Source: Sphingopyxis sp. JAI108
GTDB taxonomy: Bacteria; Pseudomonadota; Alphaproteobacteria; Sphingomonadales; Sphingomonadaceae
Assembly (NCBI RefSeq): GCF_013410105.1
Contig: NZ_JACCCJ010000001.1
Location: 744,001 to 808,000 of the forward strand
Length of the DNA: 64,000 bases
Reading direction: 5' to 3'
Every line of letters begins with the position of its first letter. Positions within the stretch are counted from its first letter, which is position 1. The notes beneath the pieces were generated by a model. It did not search any database and had not been told where the DNA came from. It saw nothing but the letters and a program-made list of their open reading frames with translations. This document shows, in pieces, positions 52,321 through 62,098 of this stretch. The position numbers and the translations under genes were made by a program.

Positions 52321-53274
52321 ATGACGGGGCGCGAAGCCAAGGGACGACGGTTGATCAAAATCCTATTCGTGTTGCTGCTCCTCGTGCTGCTGTTCGGCGG
52401 CGGCGCCAAACTGGTCGTTTCCGGTGGCGCGAAATCGCTCAACATGGCCGACCGATTGCTCGGGCAGGGAGACGGTGCGCGGCTGCTGCTCGCCGACCAA
52501 CCCTATGGCCGCGGGCCGCGCCAGTCGTTCGACATCTGGGCACCCGATAACCTCGAAGAGGGTGACCGGCTGCCGGTCATCGTATTCTTCTATGGCGGTG
52601 GCTGGGACGGCGGCGAGCGGGGCAGTTACGGCTTTGCCGGGCGCGCGCTGGCGCGGCAGGGCTTCGTCGTCGTGATTCCCGATTATCGGCTGGCGCCCAA
52701 GGCGCATTGGCCCGACTTCATCGAGGACAGTGCGGCCGCGGTCGCATGGACACACGAGCATATCGCCAAGCTCGGCGGTGATCCCGACCGGATTGCGTTG
52801 ATGGGGCATTCGGCAGGCGCCTATAATGCGGCGATGCTCGCGCTCGATCCGCAATGGCTGCGGGCGGCGAAGAGCGATCCGTCGGTCATCCGCGGGGTCG
52901 CGGGTCTTGCCGGTCCCTATGACTTCCTGCCGCTTGAGAAGGGTGGCCGCGCCGAAAAGGCGATGGGCAAGGTACGACCGATCGAGCGGACCCAGCCGAT
53001 CCAGTTCGCGCGCGGCGACGCGCCGCCCTTGTGGCTCGCGACCGGCGACGAGGATGAGGTGGTGCGGCCGCGCAACAGTCAGAATCTTGCCGCGGCGATC
53101 GAGAAGGCGGGTGGCTCGGCGACTTTACGCATCTATCCCGGCATGGGGCATACCGGCATCGTGATGGCGCTCGCCGCGCCGTTTCGCGGCAAGGGGCCGG
53201 TGCTAGACGAGGCTACCGACTTTCTGCGCGGGGTGACCGGCCGCCGTGTTGCGCCCGCGGAGGTCATGCCATGA
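52321..53274 (+). CDS. Membrane-anchored alpha/beta hydrolase (esterase/lipase)
   Basis: A 317-residue hydrolase with an N-terminal membrane anchor or signal (LIKILFVLLLLVLLFGGG) and the HSL/esterase fold: oxyanion loop FFYGGGWDGG, YRLAPKAHWPDFIEDSAAAV, nucleophile Ser in LMGHSAGAYNAAML, Asp in GDEDEVVRP and His in GMGHTGIV. First gene of a coupled operon with two nucleotidyltransferases (ATGA overlap). It may release or remodel an acyl ester on a surface lipid. Confidence 0.9.
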   Translation: MTGREAKGRRLIKILFVLLLLVLLFGGGAKLVVSGGAKSLNMADRLLGQGDGARLLLADQPYGRGPRQSFDIWAPDNLEEGDRLPVIVFFYGGGWDGGERGSYGFAGRALARQGFVVVIPDYRLAPKAHWPDFIEDSAAAVAWTHEHIAKLGGDPDRIALMGHSAGAYNAAMLALDPQWLRAAKSDPSVIRGVAGLAGPYDFLPLEKGGRAEKAMGKVRPIERTQPIQFARGDAPPLWLATGDEDEVVRPRNSQNLAAAIEKAGGSATLRIYPGMGHTGIVMALAAPFRGKGPVLDEATDFLRGVTGRRVAPAEVMP

Positions 53275-54065
53275 CCGCCGGCATCGCCGCGATTGTGCTT
53301 TCGGGAAGCCGACCCGGCCCCGATCCGTTACTGACGGGCAGCGGCGTATCGACCAAGGCATTGCTGCCGATCGCGGGACAGCCGATGCTCGTCCATGTCG
53401 TGAAGGCGCTGCGCGCCTCGCCGCTCGTCGGCTCGATCACGATCCTTGCGCAGAACAGCGCCGAGCTCGCCGCCGAGCCGGGGCTCACGGGCCTCCCCGA
53501 CCTGCATTTCGCAGATTCGGAGCAGGGGATCAGCAGCTCGCTCGCCGCTGCGCTGCCGCCGGGCGACGACCCGTTGCTCGTGACGACGGCGGATAATGTG
53601 CTGCTCACGCCGACGATGATCGCCGAGTTCCTGGGCGCCGCCGAGGATAGCGATGTCGCGGTGGCAATGGTCGAGCGCGATGTCCTGCTTTCACGCTATC
53701 CCCGGTCCAAACGCACCTGGCTGAAATTCCGTGGCGGCTGGTGGTCGGGCGCGAACATGTTCCGTCTGCGCGGACGCAGCGTGCTGCCTTTGCTCGATTT
53801 TTGGGGGCGCATCGAACGCGACCGCAAGAAGGGACTGAAGATCATTGCCGCCTTCGGTCCGTGGTTGCTCATCGGTGCGCTGCTCCGCCTCTTCACGATC
53901 CAGCAGGGCGTCGCGCGCGCCGGACTGCGGTTCGGGCTTCGCGCCAGGGTCGTGCCGATGTCCGAGCCCGAGGCGTGTATCGATGCCGACAAGCCCATCG
54001 ACATCGAACTGATCGAAGCGATATTTGCCGCGCGGCGGCAACCGTCTATAGGGCAGCCGCTATGA
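53271..54065 (+). CDS. MobA-like nucleotidyltransferase-family protein
   Basis: A 264-residue protein with a Rossmann-like NTP-transferase N-terminal domain (AAIVLSGSRPG, KALLPIAGQPMLVHVVKALR, LLVTTADNVLLT). The classical GxGxRxG loop reads GSRPGPDP, so nucleotide binding may be altered. A hydrophobic stretch follows (AAFGPWLLIGALLRLF). Substrate unknown. Coupled to both neighbours by ATGA overlaps. Confidence 0.8.
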   Translation: MTAGIAAIVLSGSRPGPDPLLTGSGVSTKALLPIAGQPMLVHVVKALRASPLVGSITILAQNSAELAAEPGLTGLPDLHFADSEQGISSSLAAALPPGDDPLLVTTADNVLLTPTMIAEFLGAAEDSDVAVAMVERDVLLSRYPRSKRTWLKFRGGWWSGANMFRLRGRSVLPLLDFWGRIERDRKKGLKIIAAFGPWLLIGALLRLFTIQQGVARAGLRFGLRARVVPMSEPEACIDADKPIDIELIEAIFAARRQPSIGQPL

Positions 54066-54826
54066 CCATCGACAAAGCCATCATCCTGTCGGCCGGGCAG
54101 GGCTCGCGCCTGCTGCCGCTGACCCGCGACATTCCCAAATGCCTGATCGAGTTCAACGGCCGCAGCCTGATCAGCTGGCAGGTCGCGGCGCTCGTCGCGA
54201 ACGGGATCAAGGATATCGTCGTCGTCACGGGCTTTCGCACCGAGCGCGTCGAGGATCATGCGCTCCAGCTCTATCGCGATACCGGCGCGCGCATCCGCAC
54301 CCTGTTCAATCCCTTCTTTCAGGTCGCCGACAATCTGGGCACCTGCTGGATTGCGCGCGAGGAGATGGACCGCGATTTCATCATCCTCAATGGCGACACG
54401 ATCGTTTCGGACGAGATCGTCGCGAAACTGATCGAAGGCGCGAACGAGCCGATCAACGTGACCGTCGACGTCAAGGCCGACTATGACGATGACGACATGA
54501 AGGTAAACCGCGACACCGAGGGCCGCCTGCATCATATCGGCAAGCGGCTGCTGCCCCCCGACACCAACGCCGAATCGATCGGCATGCTCGCCTTCGTCGG
54601 CGATGGCCCGTCGATCTTTCGCAACCAGGTCGACCAGATGATGCGTACCCCCGACGGGGTGGAGCGCTGGTACCTGCGCGCCATCGACATCATCGCCAAG
54701 GGCAACCGCGTCGGCACCGTTTCGATCGAAGGGCTCGAATGGCAGGAAGTCGACTTCCCGCAGGATGTCGAAGCCGCCGACGCGCTTACCGCGAAATGGG
54801 CCGCCGAGGGCCGCTACGCAAAATAG
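54062..54826 (+). CDS. Phosphocholine/phospho-alcohol cytidylyltransferase-like nucleotidyltransferase
   Basis: A 254-residue sugar-1-phosphate/LicC-like nucleotidyltransferase: AIILSAGQGSRLLPLTRDIPKCLIEF, the GFRTERVED and FIILNGDTIVSDE motifs, and the EWQEVDFPQDVEAADAL C terminus. It resembles CTP:phosphocholine and inositol-phosphate cytidylyltransferases. Next to a CDP-alcohol phosphatidyltransferase (convergent), it plausibly makes the CDP-activated head group that enzyme uses. Its 3' end overlaps the HIT gene by 13 bases. Confidence 0.88.
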   Translation: MTIDKAIILSAGQGSRLLPLTRDIPKCLIEFNGRSLISWQVAALVANGIKDIVVVTGFRTERVEDHALQLYRDTGARIRTLFNPFFQVADNLGTCWIAREEMDRDFIILNGDTIVSDEIVAKLIEGANEPINVTVDVKADYDDDDMKVNRDTEGRLHHIGKRLLPPDTNAESIGMLAFVGDGPSIFRNQVDQMMRTPDGVERWYLRAIDIIAKGNRVGTVSIEGLEWQEVDFPQDVEAADALTAKWAAEGRYAK

Positions 54827-55242
54827 GGTTTGAGCCAGCCGGCGAGCTTAGCGACCTGCGCGTCGTCGAGCTTTACCGCCTGGCCCAGATCGGGCTGTCC
54901 CGGCCAGCCCGTGTCGGGCACCGTCAGGCCTGCACCCGAGCGTTCGCCCTCATAGCGGGGCAGGACGTGGAAATGGACGTGCGGGTCGACCATCATCAGC
55001 ATCAGATAGTTGATCTTCGCAAAGCCGACGGCCTGTGTCAGCGCGGCCTCGATCGCGACGGTCGCGATCTTGAGTTCGGCATGCGCTTCGGCGGGTAGGT
55101 CGCCGAACGCCGTTGCATCCGACTTTGCCGCGAGCACGAGCGCGCCGAGCGTCGGCTGCGCGGGGCGCAGCAGCACCACCCAATGATCATATTCGGCGAT
55201 CAGCGTCGCCGGATGGCCGAATTTCGCGATCGTTTCGTTCAT
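54814..55242 (-). CDS. HIT-family nucleotide hydrolase
   Basis: A 142-residue histidine-triad protein with H88-x-H90-x-H92 in DPHVHFHVLPRY. HIT proteins cleave nucleotidyl groups from small substrates. It may clear nucleotide by-products such as CMP or AMP adducts. Last gene of the five-gene coupled operon 59729-54814, with an ATGA overlap to the phosphatidyltransferase. Confidence 0.9.
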   Translation of the reverse strand: MNETIAKFGHPATLIAEYDHWVVLLRPAQPTLGALVLAAKSDATAFGDLPAEAHAELKIATVAIEAALTQAVGFAKINYLMLMMVDPHVHFHVLPRYEGERSGAGLTVPDTGWPGQPDLGQAVKLDDAQVAKLAGWLKPYFA

Positions 55243-56342
55243 GCTTCTTCCATCCAGCTGATGATCGGGCGGCCCGACCGCTTCACCGCATAGGCCTGCA
55301 CCAGCCGCACCGCATGGACGACCAGCGAGATGACCGTCCACCAGGCGAGCGCGATCAGCCCGAGATCAGGGCGTCCGGCGAGGGTCGCAAAGAAGAGGAT
55401 CGCGATATTCGGGTTTCGCCGCGCGGTGATCAGGCGAAACTGGCTGTCGAACTTTTGCCAGACATGGATATCCATGCCGAAGTCCTTGATGAACAAGCCC
55501 TCGATCACGCGCTGGAGGATATAGCCCGCGACGACAGCGACCATGACCAGCAGGAAGGTCTGGTTCGAGAGCGCGAGGCCCCAGGTGCCCAGCCCGACGC
55601 CCCAGAAATACCACCAGAAGGGCGGGTGGACCAGGTCGACGCCATGGTCGGCGACATTGCCCCATTTCGACGAGGTGATCGTGCAGCGCGCGAGTTTTCC
55701 GTCGACGGTGTCGAGCACCATGAAGATGAAACCCGCGAGCATCCCCTCCCAATATTGGCCGTAGGCGAAGAGATAGGTCGCATAGACGCAGAGCGCCGCG
55801 CCGATCGCGGTCACCATGTTGGGCGTCATGCCGATGCTCGCGGCGCCGCGCGTCAGCCACAGCGCCAGTTCGGGCCAAAGATATTTCGTCAATGCGTCGG
55901 TCACGCCCTTATAGGCGCCGAAATAGCTCTTTCGCTCGATCTCGCGCCGCGTCTCGGGCGTCAGCCGCTGGATGAAGGGGCAGTCGAGCTTGCGCAACTG
56001 GCGATTATAGATTTGCGGATTGTCGCGGTAGTCGATGATCGTGAGCTGGCCGCGATGCTGGATGATATCGTCGGGCGTGATGCCGCCCGTCAGGTGCGCC
56101 ATGACCAGATCGCCGCCGTCCATCACGACGGTGCCGGGCAGCGTCACAATATGCCGCAGCCATACGGGGTCGAAAACAAAGTCGAGATTGACAAAGAGCT
56201 GTGCGCCCGAAGGAGGCGTGCTTTCCGGCAGACCTTCAGCCCGCGCCAGCCGCCGTAGCCGCTCGGCATTGGTCATGCCCCAAAGCAGCGTTGGATTGTC
56301 GCCGATCGGCGTCAGGGCGGGCAGGGACTGGGCGTTGGTCAT
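55239..56342 (-). CDS. CDP-alcohol phosphatidyltransferase with extra N-terminal domain
   Basis: A 367-residue membrane enzyme. The catalytic motif is DTVDGKLAR-x8-G-x3-D-x3-D with D211, D214, D232 and D236. About six membrane helices follow from ~165. The first ~150 residues are an additional soluble domain (NLDFVFDPVWLRHIV, TVVMDGGDLVMAHL) that recalls a shortened MobA-like nucleotidyltransferase, as in bifunctional inositol-phosphate cytidylyltransferase/transferase proteins; this part is inference. It would join a phospho-alcohol to a CDP-activated partner. Confidence 0.9.
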   Translation of the reverse strand: MTNAQSLPALTPIGDNPTLLWGMTNAERLRRLARAEGLPESTPPSGAQLFVNLDFVFDPVWLRHIVTLPGTVVMDGGDLVMAHLTGGITPDDIIQHRGQLTIIDYRDNPQIYNRQLRKLDCPFIQRLTPETRREIERKSYFGAYKGVTDALTKYLWPELALWLTRGAASIGMTPNMVTAIGAALCVYATYLFAYGQYWEGMLAGFIFMVLDTVDGKLARCTITSSKWGNVADHGVDLVHPPFWWYFWGVGLGTWGLALSNQTFLLVMVAVVAGYILQRVIEGLFIKDFGMDIHVWQKFDSQFRLITARRNPNIAILFFATLAGRPDLGLIALAWWTVISLVVHAVRLVQAYAVKRSGRPIISWMEEA

Positions 56343-57478
56343 CCGCCGCTCTTATCCTGCCCGGCGTCCAATGCAAGAAAGCGGAGGATCGCTTCGGCCC
56401 CGCGCTCGGCCGCGCCCGCCGGATCTCCCCCGATCGACTCCGCCAGCCGCTCGCGCTGGGCGTCGGCGTATCGCGCATGATGATCGGACGCCGATGCGAG
56501 CGCGGCGGGCAATCGATCGAGATCGTCGATGACGTCGCCGAGCGTCCAGAACAGATAATCGGGATCGCCAGCCCAATCGACCCCGTGGGCATTGAGGAAG
56601 ATGCACGGGCGCGGCGTCGCGAGGAATTCGTAAACCTGGCTGCTCACGTCGCCGAGATATATGTCGGCGCCGCTCGTATAGCTCATGTCGAACAGGCGGT
56701 CAGATGCGAGGTCGATCATAATCTTGCCCGGCACGGCCAACCGTTCGATCTCGCCGCGATCGGCATCGCTCGCCTCCGCAAACAGGCGAACATGGGGCGC
56801 CACGACCAGATTATACCGTTCCTGCGCGGTGAACCAGGCGATGATGCTGGGCCCGAACCGGTCCCAGGATGACAGTTCGCGCTTGAAATGCGGCGCGTAA
56901 AGTACCGTCGGCCGGTCATTGGCGAACAGCGGTTCGCGCGACTGTTGCAGCCGCAGCATCAGGTCGAGTTTCACATATCCGGTCACCGCATAGTGGCCGG
57001 GGCGAATGGTGGCGGCCTCGAGCATCCGCTGTTCGCTCTTTTCGCCCGCGACCAATGCGAAATCGAAATGCCGGTCGCGTGCGTCGAAGGTAATGGCACG
57101 GTCGCCGGCCCCGTGCGGGGTGAAGATCAGCCGTGTCTTGCCGGACAGGAAATGCCGGATCGTTGTCGTCGTCCGTTCGGGGGCGACGATCGCGTCGAAC
57201 CCGCGCAGGAAACGCAGCGCGCCGAACAGGATCGGCAGTCGCGGATTGCGGAACAGCCCCATGTCGCGCAGCCAGCGGGCAAGACCCGTCTGGCCGAGCA
57301 CGGTGATATGCGGCGCAAAGCCGGGGTAAGCGAGTGCGACCTGTTCGACCACTCTCAGATGGTCGGTGCTCGCGACGGCGACGTCAACGGATTGTCCCCG
57401 CGCGGCCATTTCGGCGGCGAGGGGCAGCGCGTGGAACACATGATGCGGCTCGCCGATGAAGAGGAACAGGATGCGCAT
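56339..57478 (-). CDS. CDP-glycerol glycerophosphotransferase-like protein
   Basis: A 379-residue GT-B-like protein similar to CDP-glycerol glycerophosphotransferases (TagB/TagF type): ILFLFIGEPHHVFHALPLAAEM at the start, a VLYAPHFKRELSSWDRFG motif typical of the family (YAPTxR-like), and DRLFDMSYTSGADIYLGDVSSQVYEF. It would build or transfer phospho-alcohol units onto a surface glycan. ATGA and one-base overlaps couple it to both neighbours. Confidence 0.88.
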   Translation of the reverse strand: MRILFLFIGEPHHVFHALPLAAEMAARGQSVDVAVASTDHLRVVEQVALAYPGFAPHITVLGQTGLARWLRDMGLFRNPRLPILFGALRFLRGFDAIVAPERTTTTIRHFLSGKTRLIFTPHGAGDRAITFDARDRHFDFALVAGEKSEQRMLEAATIRPGHYAVTGYVKLDLMLRLQQSREPLFANDRPTVLYAPHFKRELSSWDRFGPSIIAWFTAQERYNLVVAPHVRLFAEASDADRGEIERLAVPGKIMIDLASDRLFDMSYTSGADIYLGDVSSQVYEFLATPRPCIFLNAHGVDWAGDPDYLFWTLGDVIDDLDRLPAALASASDHHARYADAQRERLAESIGGDPAGAAERGAEAILRFLALDAGQDKSGG

Positions 57479-58188
57479 CAGACGGCCCCCGCCGCCTCGG
57501 CTCGTTCGAAATCGGTCGCCCGCCAGCCGTGCTTCGCGGCCAACCGGATGATTCTTTCACCGCGTCCGACAAGCCAGGCCTCGCTGGCCAATGCAAAGGT
57601 CGGTGCGTCGCTGACATGGTCCGAATAGGCTCGGATATGCGCACTCGCATCAGCGCCATTGGCAGCGAGCCATTCGCCAACCCGACGTGCCTTTTCCGCG
57701 CCATAACAATTGGGCCCGTCGAGCAAAGGCAGCCAGTTTCCGGCGGCGTCGCGATGGTGGCGCGAGGCAACGATGGCGTCGAAGCCCAGTGCATCGGCGA
57801 TCGCGTCGGCATAGAATTCGGGAGCTGCCGTCGCCATCAGCAACCGGTATCCCTCGGCCCGATCGCGCGCGATGCAGGCGGCGGCGCCCGGCGGGACGTC
57901 GCGGGGAACGCGCCACGCGGCGAAGGCTGCGGCCAGTGCCTCGGCGCGGGACGGCGAGAGGCTGGCACCCAGCATCAAGCGAATCGCCGCGGGCTTGAAC
58001 CGGTCGCGCCCGTAAAGACGCAGCGCATGGCCGATCATCAGCGCGGCGAGCGCCGGTAACAGCAGTAATCGCCACGGCGCCCCGCGCCACGCCGACCACA
58101 GCAGGAACAGGGTGAAGGTCGGCGTGCGCAGCACGGTGCGGTCGAGATCGTAAATCGCGACACGGATAGGGGAAGGCGTTTCGGTCAT
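57478..58188 (-). CDS. HAD-superfamily (HAD-IB) phosphatase
   Basis: A 236-residue HAD hydrolase. Motif I is YDLDRTVLRTPT (Asp nucleophile), motif II LLMATAAPEFY, and motif IV ends AYSDHVSDAP. HAD-IB members include phosphoserine and phosphoglycerol phosphatases; here it could dephosphorylate a lipid-linked phosphate intermediate. It overlaps the flippase stop by ATGA. Confidence 0.88.
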   Translation of the reverse strand: MTETPSPIRVAIYDLDRTVLRTPTFTLFLLWSAWRGAPWRLLLLPALAALMIGHALRLYGRDRFKPAAIRLMLGASLSPSRAEALAAAFAAWRVPRDVPPGAAACIARDRAEGYRLLMATAAPEFYADAIADALGFDAIVASRHHRDAAGNWLPLLDGPNCYGAEKARRVGEWLAANGADASAHIRAYSDHVSDAPTFALASEAWLVGRGERIIRLAAKHGWRATDFERAEAAGAV

Positions 58189-59729
58189 GCGTCTTCTTGG
58201 TCAAACAGCCGGAGCTTGCGACCGGTCTTGCCCAACGACATGCGATCCGCGAGCGGCAAGGCAAAGCGCAGCGCGAGCCATATCGACGCGGCGGCGATCA
58301 GCCCGAGCAGCGGCAGCGAAAGCGCGTCGGGCAAAAGGTCGGCGGCCATGGCCGCGGTGCCTGCGACGAGGGTGATTGCCACGCCGCGCAGCGCCACCGC
58401 CGGAAATTGCGCGTCGAAAGGGTGCAGTTTCTCGGTAATCGCGAGCTGTATCGTGGGGATAGCGCCCATCACCACAAGGCCGAGGGCCGTAGCCAGCGTC
58501 ACGCCCGTCAACGGATCGAGATGACCCACGATCAACCAGCCGGAACCGATCGCGACACCGACGCCAAAGACGCTGGCGGTAAGCTGGTGACGAAAGGCGG
58601 CGACGACTTGCAACACCGGCGCCGAAATGCCGAGCACCGCTTCGGCGGCGCGCGCGAATAGCAGGATGACCAGCGCCGCTTGCGCCGCCTGTGCCCCATG
58701 GCCGAACAGGCCGAGCAGCGACGCGCTGCCCGCCGCGAGCACCGCGGCGAGGGGCAGCGCGATGGCCAGGATCAGCCGCGTCGCATAGGCATAGATGACA
58801 GCGACTTGGCGCCGATCCTCGCGTTCGGCGCTCGCCGCGAGTGGCGCCATGACATAGGAGAAGGCGATGCGGACGAGTTGGACGACGCTCGACAGCTTGC
58901 GCGCGATCGTGAACAGGCCCGCCGCCGCGGCGCCGGCCGCGCCGGGGAGCAGCATGTTGAGGATCAACGCCGGCGCGTCGCCGAACAGCCGCGTGATGAT
59001 GTTGGACGGCAGGATTGAGAGCCCGGCCCAGAAGGTGTTGCGCGCCGTTTCGCCCGCCCACGGACCACGCCACAGGTCGACGAAGCTGTAGTGGCGCGCG
59101 AGCAGGCGGATGCTGAGCGCGGCGGTGATCGCAAGCGAGCAGAGGTGCGCGATGAACAGCCCCTTGAGGCCTAGACCGCCCGCGAAGAACAATCCGGCAA
59201 AGACCAGACGCATCACCTGTTCCCAGACGATGCGCAGGCGGATTTCGGCGCCGAAAACCATGCGCGCGCGCAGCGCCGAGGTGGCAATCTCGACAAAGGC
59301 CCACAGCGGCAGCGCCCATATGAAGATGCGGATCGCGGGTGTGACAAGGTCGCGGTCCTTCGCCGCGACGTTGAGCAGCGGCCCGAGGTCGGCGGCGAAG
59401 ACGGAGACCAGCGCCGCGACGAGAATGCACGGTCCGACGCCAAAGACCATCGCCGTGCGCAGCGCCGCGGCGGCGTCGGCGCCGCTTGCCGATTGCGGGA
59501 CGGTGCGCTGCATCGCGCTCGTCATGCCGAGATCGAAGATATTTTCGAGCAGGTTCACCGCCGCCCACAGCACCGCATAGAGGCCGTAGCCCGCTAAACC
59601 GAACATCAGGACATAGAGCGGCTGTGCGACGATTTCGACCACCGCGCCCAGTCGCGCCAGCACGGTCGTGCCGAGCCCGCGCGCGACGCTGCGGCTGGTA
59701 ACGGCGGGTTGGACGACGTCTTCGCTCAT
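58185..59729 (-). CDS. Oligosaccharide flippase-family membrane protein
   Basis: A 514-residue MOP/Wzx-type flippase with ~14 membrane helices ([25 protein letters not shown], then [20 protein letters not shown]). Such proteins move lipid-linked sugars across the inner membrane. It is the first gene of the operon with HAD, glycerophosphotransferase, phosphatidyltransferase and HIT proteins. The start at 59729 is the last Met before the first helix; the frame to 59939 is shadow. The short gap to sdhB has no clear promoter. Confidence 0.9.
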   Translation of the reverse strand: MSEDVVQPAVTSRSVARGLGTTVLARLGAVVEIVAQPLYVLMFGLAGYGLYAVLWAAVNLLENIFDLGMTSAMQRTVPQSASGADAAAALRTAMVFGVGPCILVAALVSVFAADLGPLLNVAAKDRDLVTPAIRIFIWALPLWAFVEIATSALRARMVFGAEIRLRIVWEQVMRLVFAGLFFAGGLGLKGLFIAHLCSLAITAALSIRLLARHYSFVDLWRGPWAGETARNTFWAGLSILPSNIITRLFGDAPALILNMLLPGAAGAAAAGLFTIARKLSSVVQLVRIAFSYVMAPLAASAEREDRRQVAVIYAYATRLILAIALPLAAVLAAGSASLLGLFGHGAQAAQAALVILLFARAAEAVLGISAPVLQVVAAFRHQLTASVFGVGVAIGSGWLIVGHLDPLTGVTLATALGLVVMGAIPTIQLAITEKLHPFDAQFPAVALRGVAITLVAGTAAMAADLLPDALSLPLLGLIAAASIWLALRFALPLADRMSLGKTGRKLRLFDQEDA

Positions 59730-59847
59730 CGTTGCCGCACCTAGCGGCTCGTCCGGCGCGCCGCCAGCGGCTTTCGCGCGTTCACCCCCTTGTCGAGGCC
59801 GCCATTCGGGTCTAGGCAGCGCGCAATTGCATAGGGAAGACCGCGAT

Positions 59848-60630
59848 ATGGCCCAATTTGTCCTGCCCAAGAACAGCCGCCCGCAAAAGACGGGCAAGGT
59901 CCACAAGGCCGAGGGTGCGACCGCCGTCAAGAAATTCAAGGTCTATCGTTACGACCCCGACAAGGGTCAGAACCCGCATTTCGACACGTTCGAGATCGAC
60001 ACCGAAAAATGCGGCCCGATGGTGCTCGACGCGCTCATCAAGATGAAGAGCGAGCAGGATTCGACGCTGACTTTCCGCCGTTCGTGCCGGGAAGGCATTT
60101 GCGGCAGCTGTTCGATGAACATGAACGGCAAGAACGGCCTCGCCTGCACCACCGCGATCGAGGATCTGAAGGGCGACATCACGATCACGCCGCTGCCCGC
60201 GATGGACGTGATCAAGGACCTCGTCCCCGACTTCACCCATTTTTATGCGCAATATGCGTCGATCGAACCCTGGCTCAAGACCAAGACGACGACGCCGAGC
60301 GGCAAGGAACGGCTGCAATCGCCCCAGGAACGCGAAAAGCTCGACGGACTCTACGAGTGCATCTTGTGCGCCTGCTGCTCGACCAGCTGCCCGAGCTATT
60401 GGTGGAACAGCGACAAGTTCCTTGGCCCCGCGATCCTGCTTCAGGCCTATCGCTGGCTCGCAGACAGCCGCGACGAGATGACGGGCGAGCGGCTCGACGA
60501 GCTCGAAGACCCCTTCCGCCTCTATCGCTGCCACACGATCATGAACTGCGCCAATGCGTGCCCGAAGGGCCTCAGCCCCGCGCGCGCGATCGCCGAAATC
60601 AAGAAGCTGGAAGCCGAGCGGCACGTCTGA
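59848..60630 (+). CDS. sdhB: Succinate dehydrogenase iron-sulfur subunit
   Basis: A 260-residue SdhB. The 2Fe-2S site is [17 protein letters not shown] plus LACTTA; the 4Fe-4S and 3Fe-4S sites are [12 protein letters not shown] and [14 protein letters not shown]. It passes electrons from SdhA to quinone in the TCA cycle. No sdhC, sdhD or sdhA lies next to it in this window, which suggests a split operon. The stop overlaps the following lipoprotein start (TGATG). Confidence 0.97.
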   Translation: MAQFVLPKNSRPQKTGKVHKAEGATAVKKFKVYRYDPDKGQNPHFDTFEIDTEKCGPMVLDALIKMKSEQDSTLTFRRSCREGICGSCSMNMNGKNGLACTTAIEDLKGDITITPLPAMDVIKDLVPDFTHFYAQYASIEPWLKTKTTTPSGKERLQSPQEREKLDGLYECILCACCSTSCPSYWWNSDKFLGPAILLQAYRWLADSRDEMTGERLDELEDPFRLYRCHTIMNCANACPKGLSPARAIAEIKKLEAERHV

Positions 60631-61610
60631 TGGGGAGGTGGCTGCCGGCGCTGCTCGCGCTGGCATGCGCCGGTTGTGCCGCCAATCCCGAGGTCGAATA
60701 TGCGGCGATGCCGCGCACCTATGCGCATGGCATCGGCGGGGCGACTTTCCTGATCGGCGGTGGCTTCGATCCCGGCCGCTCGCCCGACGGCAACAGCCTG
60801 ATCCTCTATGGGCCCGAGGGCGCTTTCGTGATCGACAGCGGGCGCCACGACGCGCATCTCATGGCGATCAAGCAGGGGCTAAGCGGGATCGGCATGACGC
60901 CCGTCGCGATCGTCAACACGCACTGGCATCTCGATCATGTCAGCGGCAATCCGGCGCTGAAGGCCGCGTTTCCGGATATCAAGGTCTATGGCACATCGGC
61001 GATCGATGGGGCGCTGACCGGCTTCCTAGCGAAGAGCGCCGAATCGTCGCGCAAGGCGCTGGCCGAGGGAGCTATTCCGGCAAGCGCGATTGCGGAAGTC
61101 GAGAGCGATCTCGCGACCATCGCGCGCGGAGCGGAACTGCGGCCTGACATCGTCGTCGACGAATCGCGCGACATGTCGATCGCGGGCCGGCCGCTGTCGC
61201 TGCGCGTCGCGCGCCATGCCGTCACGGAGCGCGACCTCTGGATCTACGATGCGGCACAGAAGCGTGCGATCGTCGGCGATCTGGTGACGGTTCCCGCCCC
61301 CTTTCTCGATACCGCCTGCCCGGAGGGCTGGTTGAAGGCACTGGACGAGGTCGCGGCATCGGGCGCCGAGCAAATTGTTCCGGGTCACGGGCCGATCATG
61401 CCGATGGCCGATTTTAACCAGTGGCACGCGGCGTTCGACGAATTTATCGCTTGCGCCAAGGGGGCCGGCGCGCTTGTGACCTGCTCGGCTGGCTGGCTCG
61501 CGGGCGCCGAAAAATGGATCGGCAGCGACACCGTGCGCGCGAAGGCGATGGCCGACTATTATGGCGAACTTGTTCGCTCGGGAAAACTGGACGGATATTG
61601 CAGGGTATGA
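60630..61610 (+). CDS. Metallo-beta-lactamase-fold exported lipoprotein
   Basis: A 326-residue MBL-fold hydrolase with signal peptide and candidate lipobox (Cys13 or Cys16). Zinc ligands appear in NTHWHLDHVSGN (H98, H100, D102, H103), GDLV and PGHGPI (His). The exact substrate is unknown. It is coupled to sdhB by a one-base overlap and to the thioesterase by ATGA, giving a four-gene run ending in zapE. Confidence 0.9.
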   Translation: MGRWLPALLALACAGCAANPEVEYAAMPRTYAHGIGGATFLIGGGFDPGRSPDGNSLILYGPEGAFVIDSGRHDAHLMAIKQGLSGIGMTPVAIVNTHWHLDHVSGNPALKAAFPDIKVYGTSAIDGALTGFLAKSAESSRKALAEGAIPASAIAEVESDLATIARGAELRPDIVVDESRDMSIAGRPLSLRVARHAVTERDLWIYDAAQKRAIVGDLVTVPAPFLDTACPEGWLKALDEVAASGAEQIVPGHGPIMPMADFNQWHAAFDEFIACAKGAGALVTCSAGWLAGAEKWIGSDTVRAKAMADYYGELVRSGKLDGYCRV

Positions 61611-62098
61611 ACGACGGGATAGAGGAGCCGAAGCGCCGCGAATATTTCAGCGCCGAGGAACTGGACGGCGGCTGGATCAGCTGGGATCTCAAGGATCCGA
61701 CGCGGTTCAACAGCTTCATCGAACCGCTGACGGTGCGCGTCGAAGCGCCGACCGAGGATGGCCGCCCGCGCGCAAGGGTGCGGATGCTTCCCGAACGCAA
61801 GCACAGCAACCTGGGAGATAATGTCCATGGCGCGGTGACGCTCGCGCTCGTCGATATTGCGCTGTTCGCCGCGTCGCACCAGTTCGGTTCGCTCAATGCG
61901 GGGCATTCGGTGACGCTCGATCTGTCGACGCAATTCGTCGGCGCGGGGCGGGTGGGGGAACCGCTCGATGCCGTGGTCGAACTGGTGCGCGAGACCGGCC
62001 GGCTGATCTTCCTGCGCGGGCTGGTCGTACAGGGTGACGGCGACAGCCATATCGTGCTGAGCTTCGCTGGAACGATCCGCAAGGCGAACTCGAAGTGA
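61607..62098 (+). CDS. PaaI-type hot-dog thioesterase
   Basis: A 163-residue single hot-dog domain protein. Typical features are ERKHSNLGDNVHGAVTLALVDIALFAASH and the VTLDLSTQFVGAGRVGEPL strand. It would hydrolyse acyl- or aryl-CoA. ATGA overlap with the lipoprotein and GTGA overlap with zapE couple it in an operon. Confidence 0.9.
   Translation: MNDGIEEPKRREYFSAEELDGGWISWDLKDPTRFNSFIEPLTVRVEAPTEDGRPRARVRMLPERKHSNLGDNVHGAVTLALVDIALFAASHQFGSLNAGHSVTLDLSTQFVGAGRVGEPLDAVVELVRETGRLIFLRGLVVQGDGDSHIVLSFAGTIRKANSK

Noticed and set aside
60009..61610. 533-residue frame fusing part of sdhB region to the metallo-beta-lactamase protein
   Set aside because: The first 207 codons are out of frame with sdhB and lack homology; the real start is the ATG at 60630 before the signal peptide.
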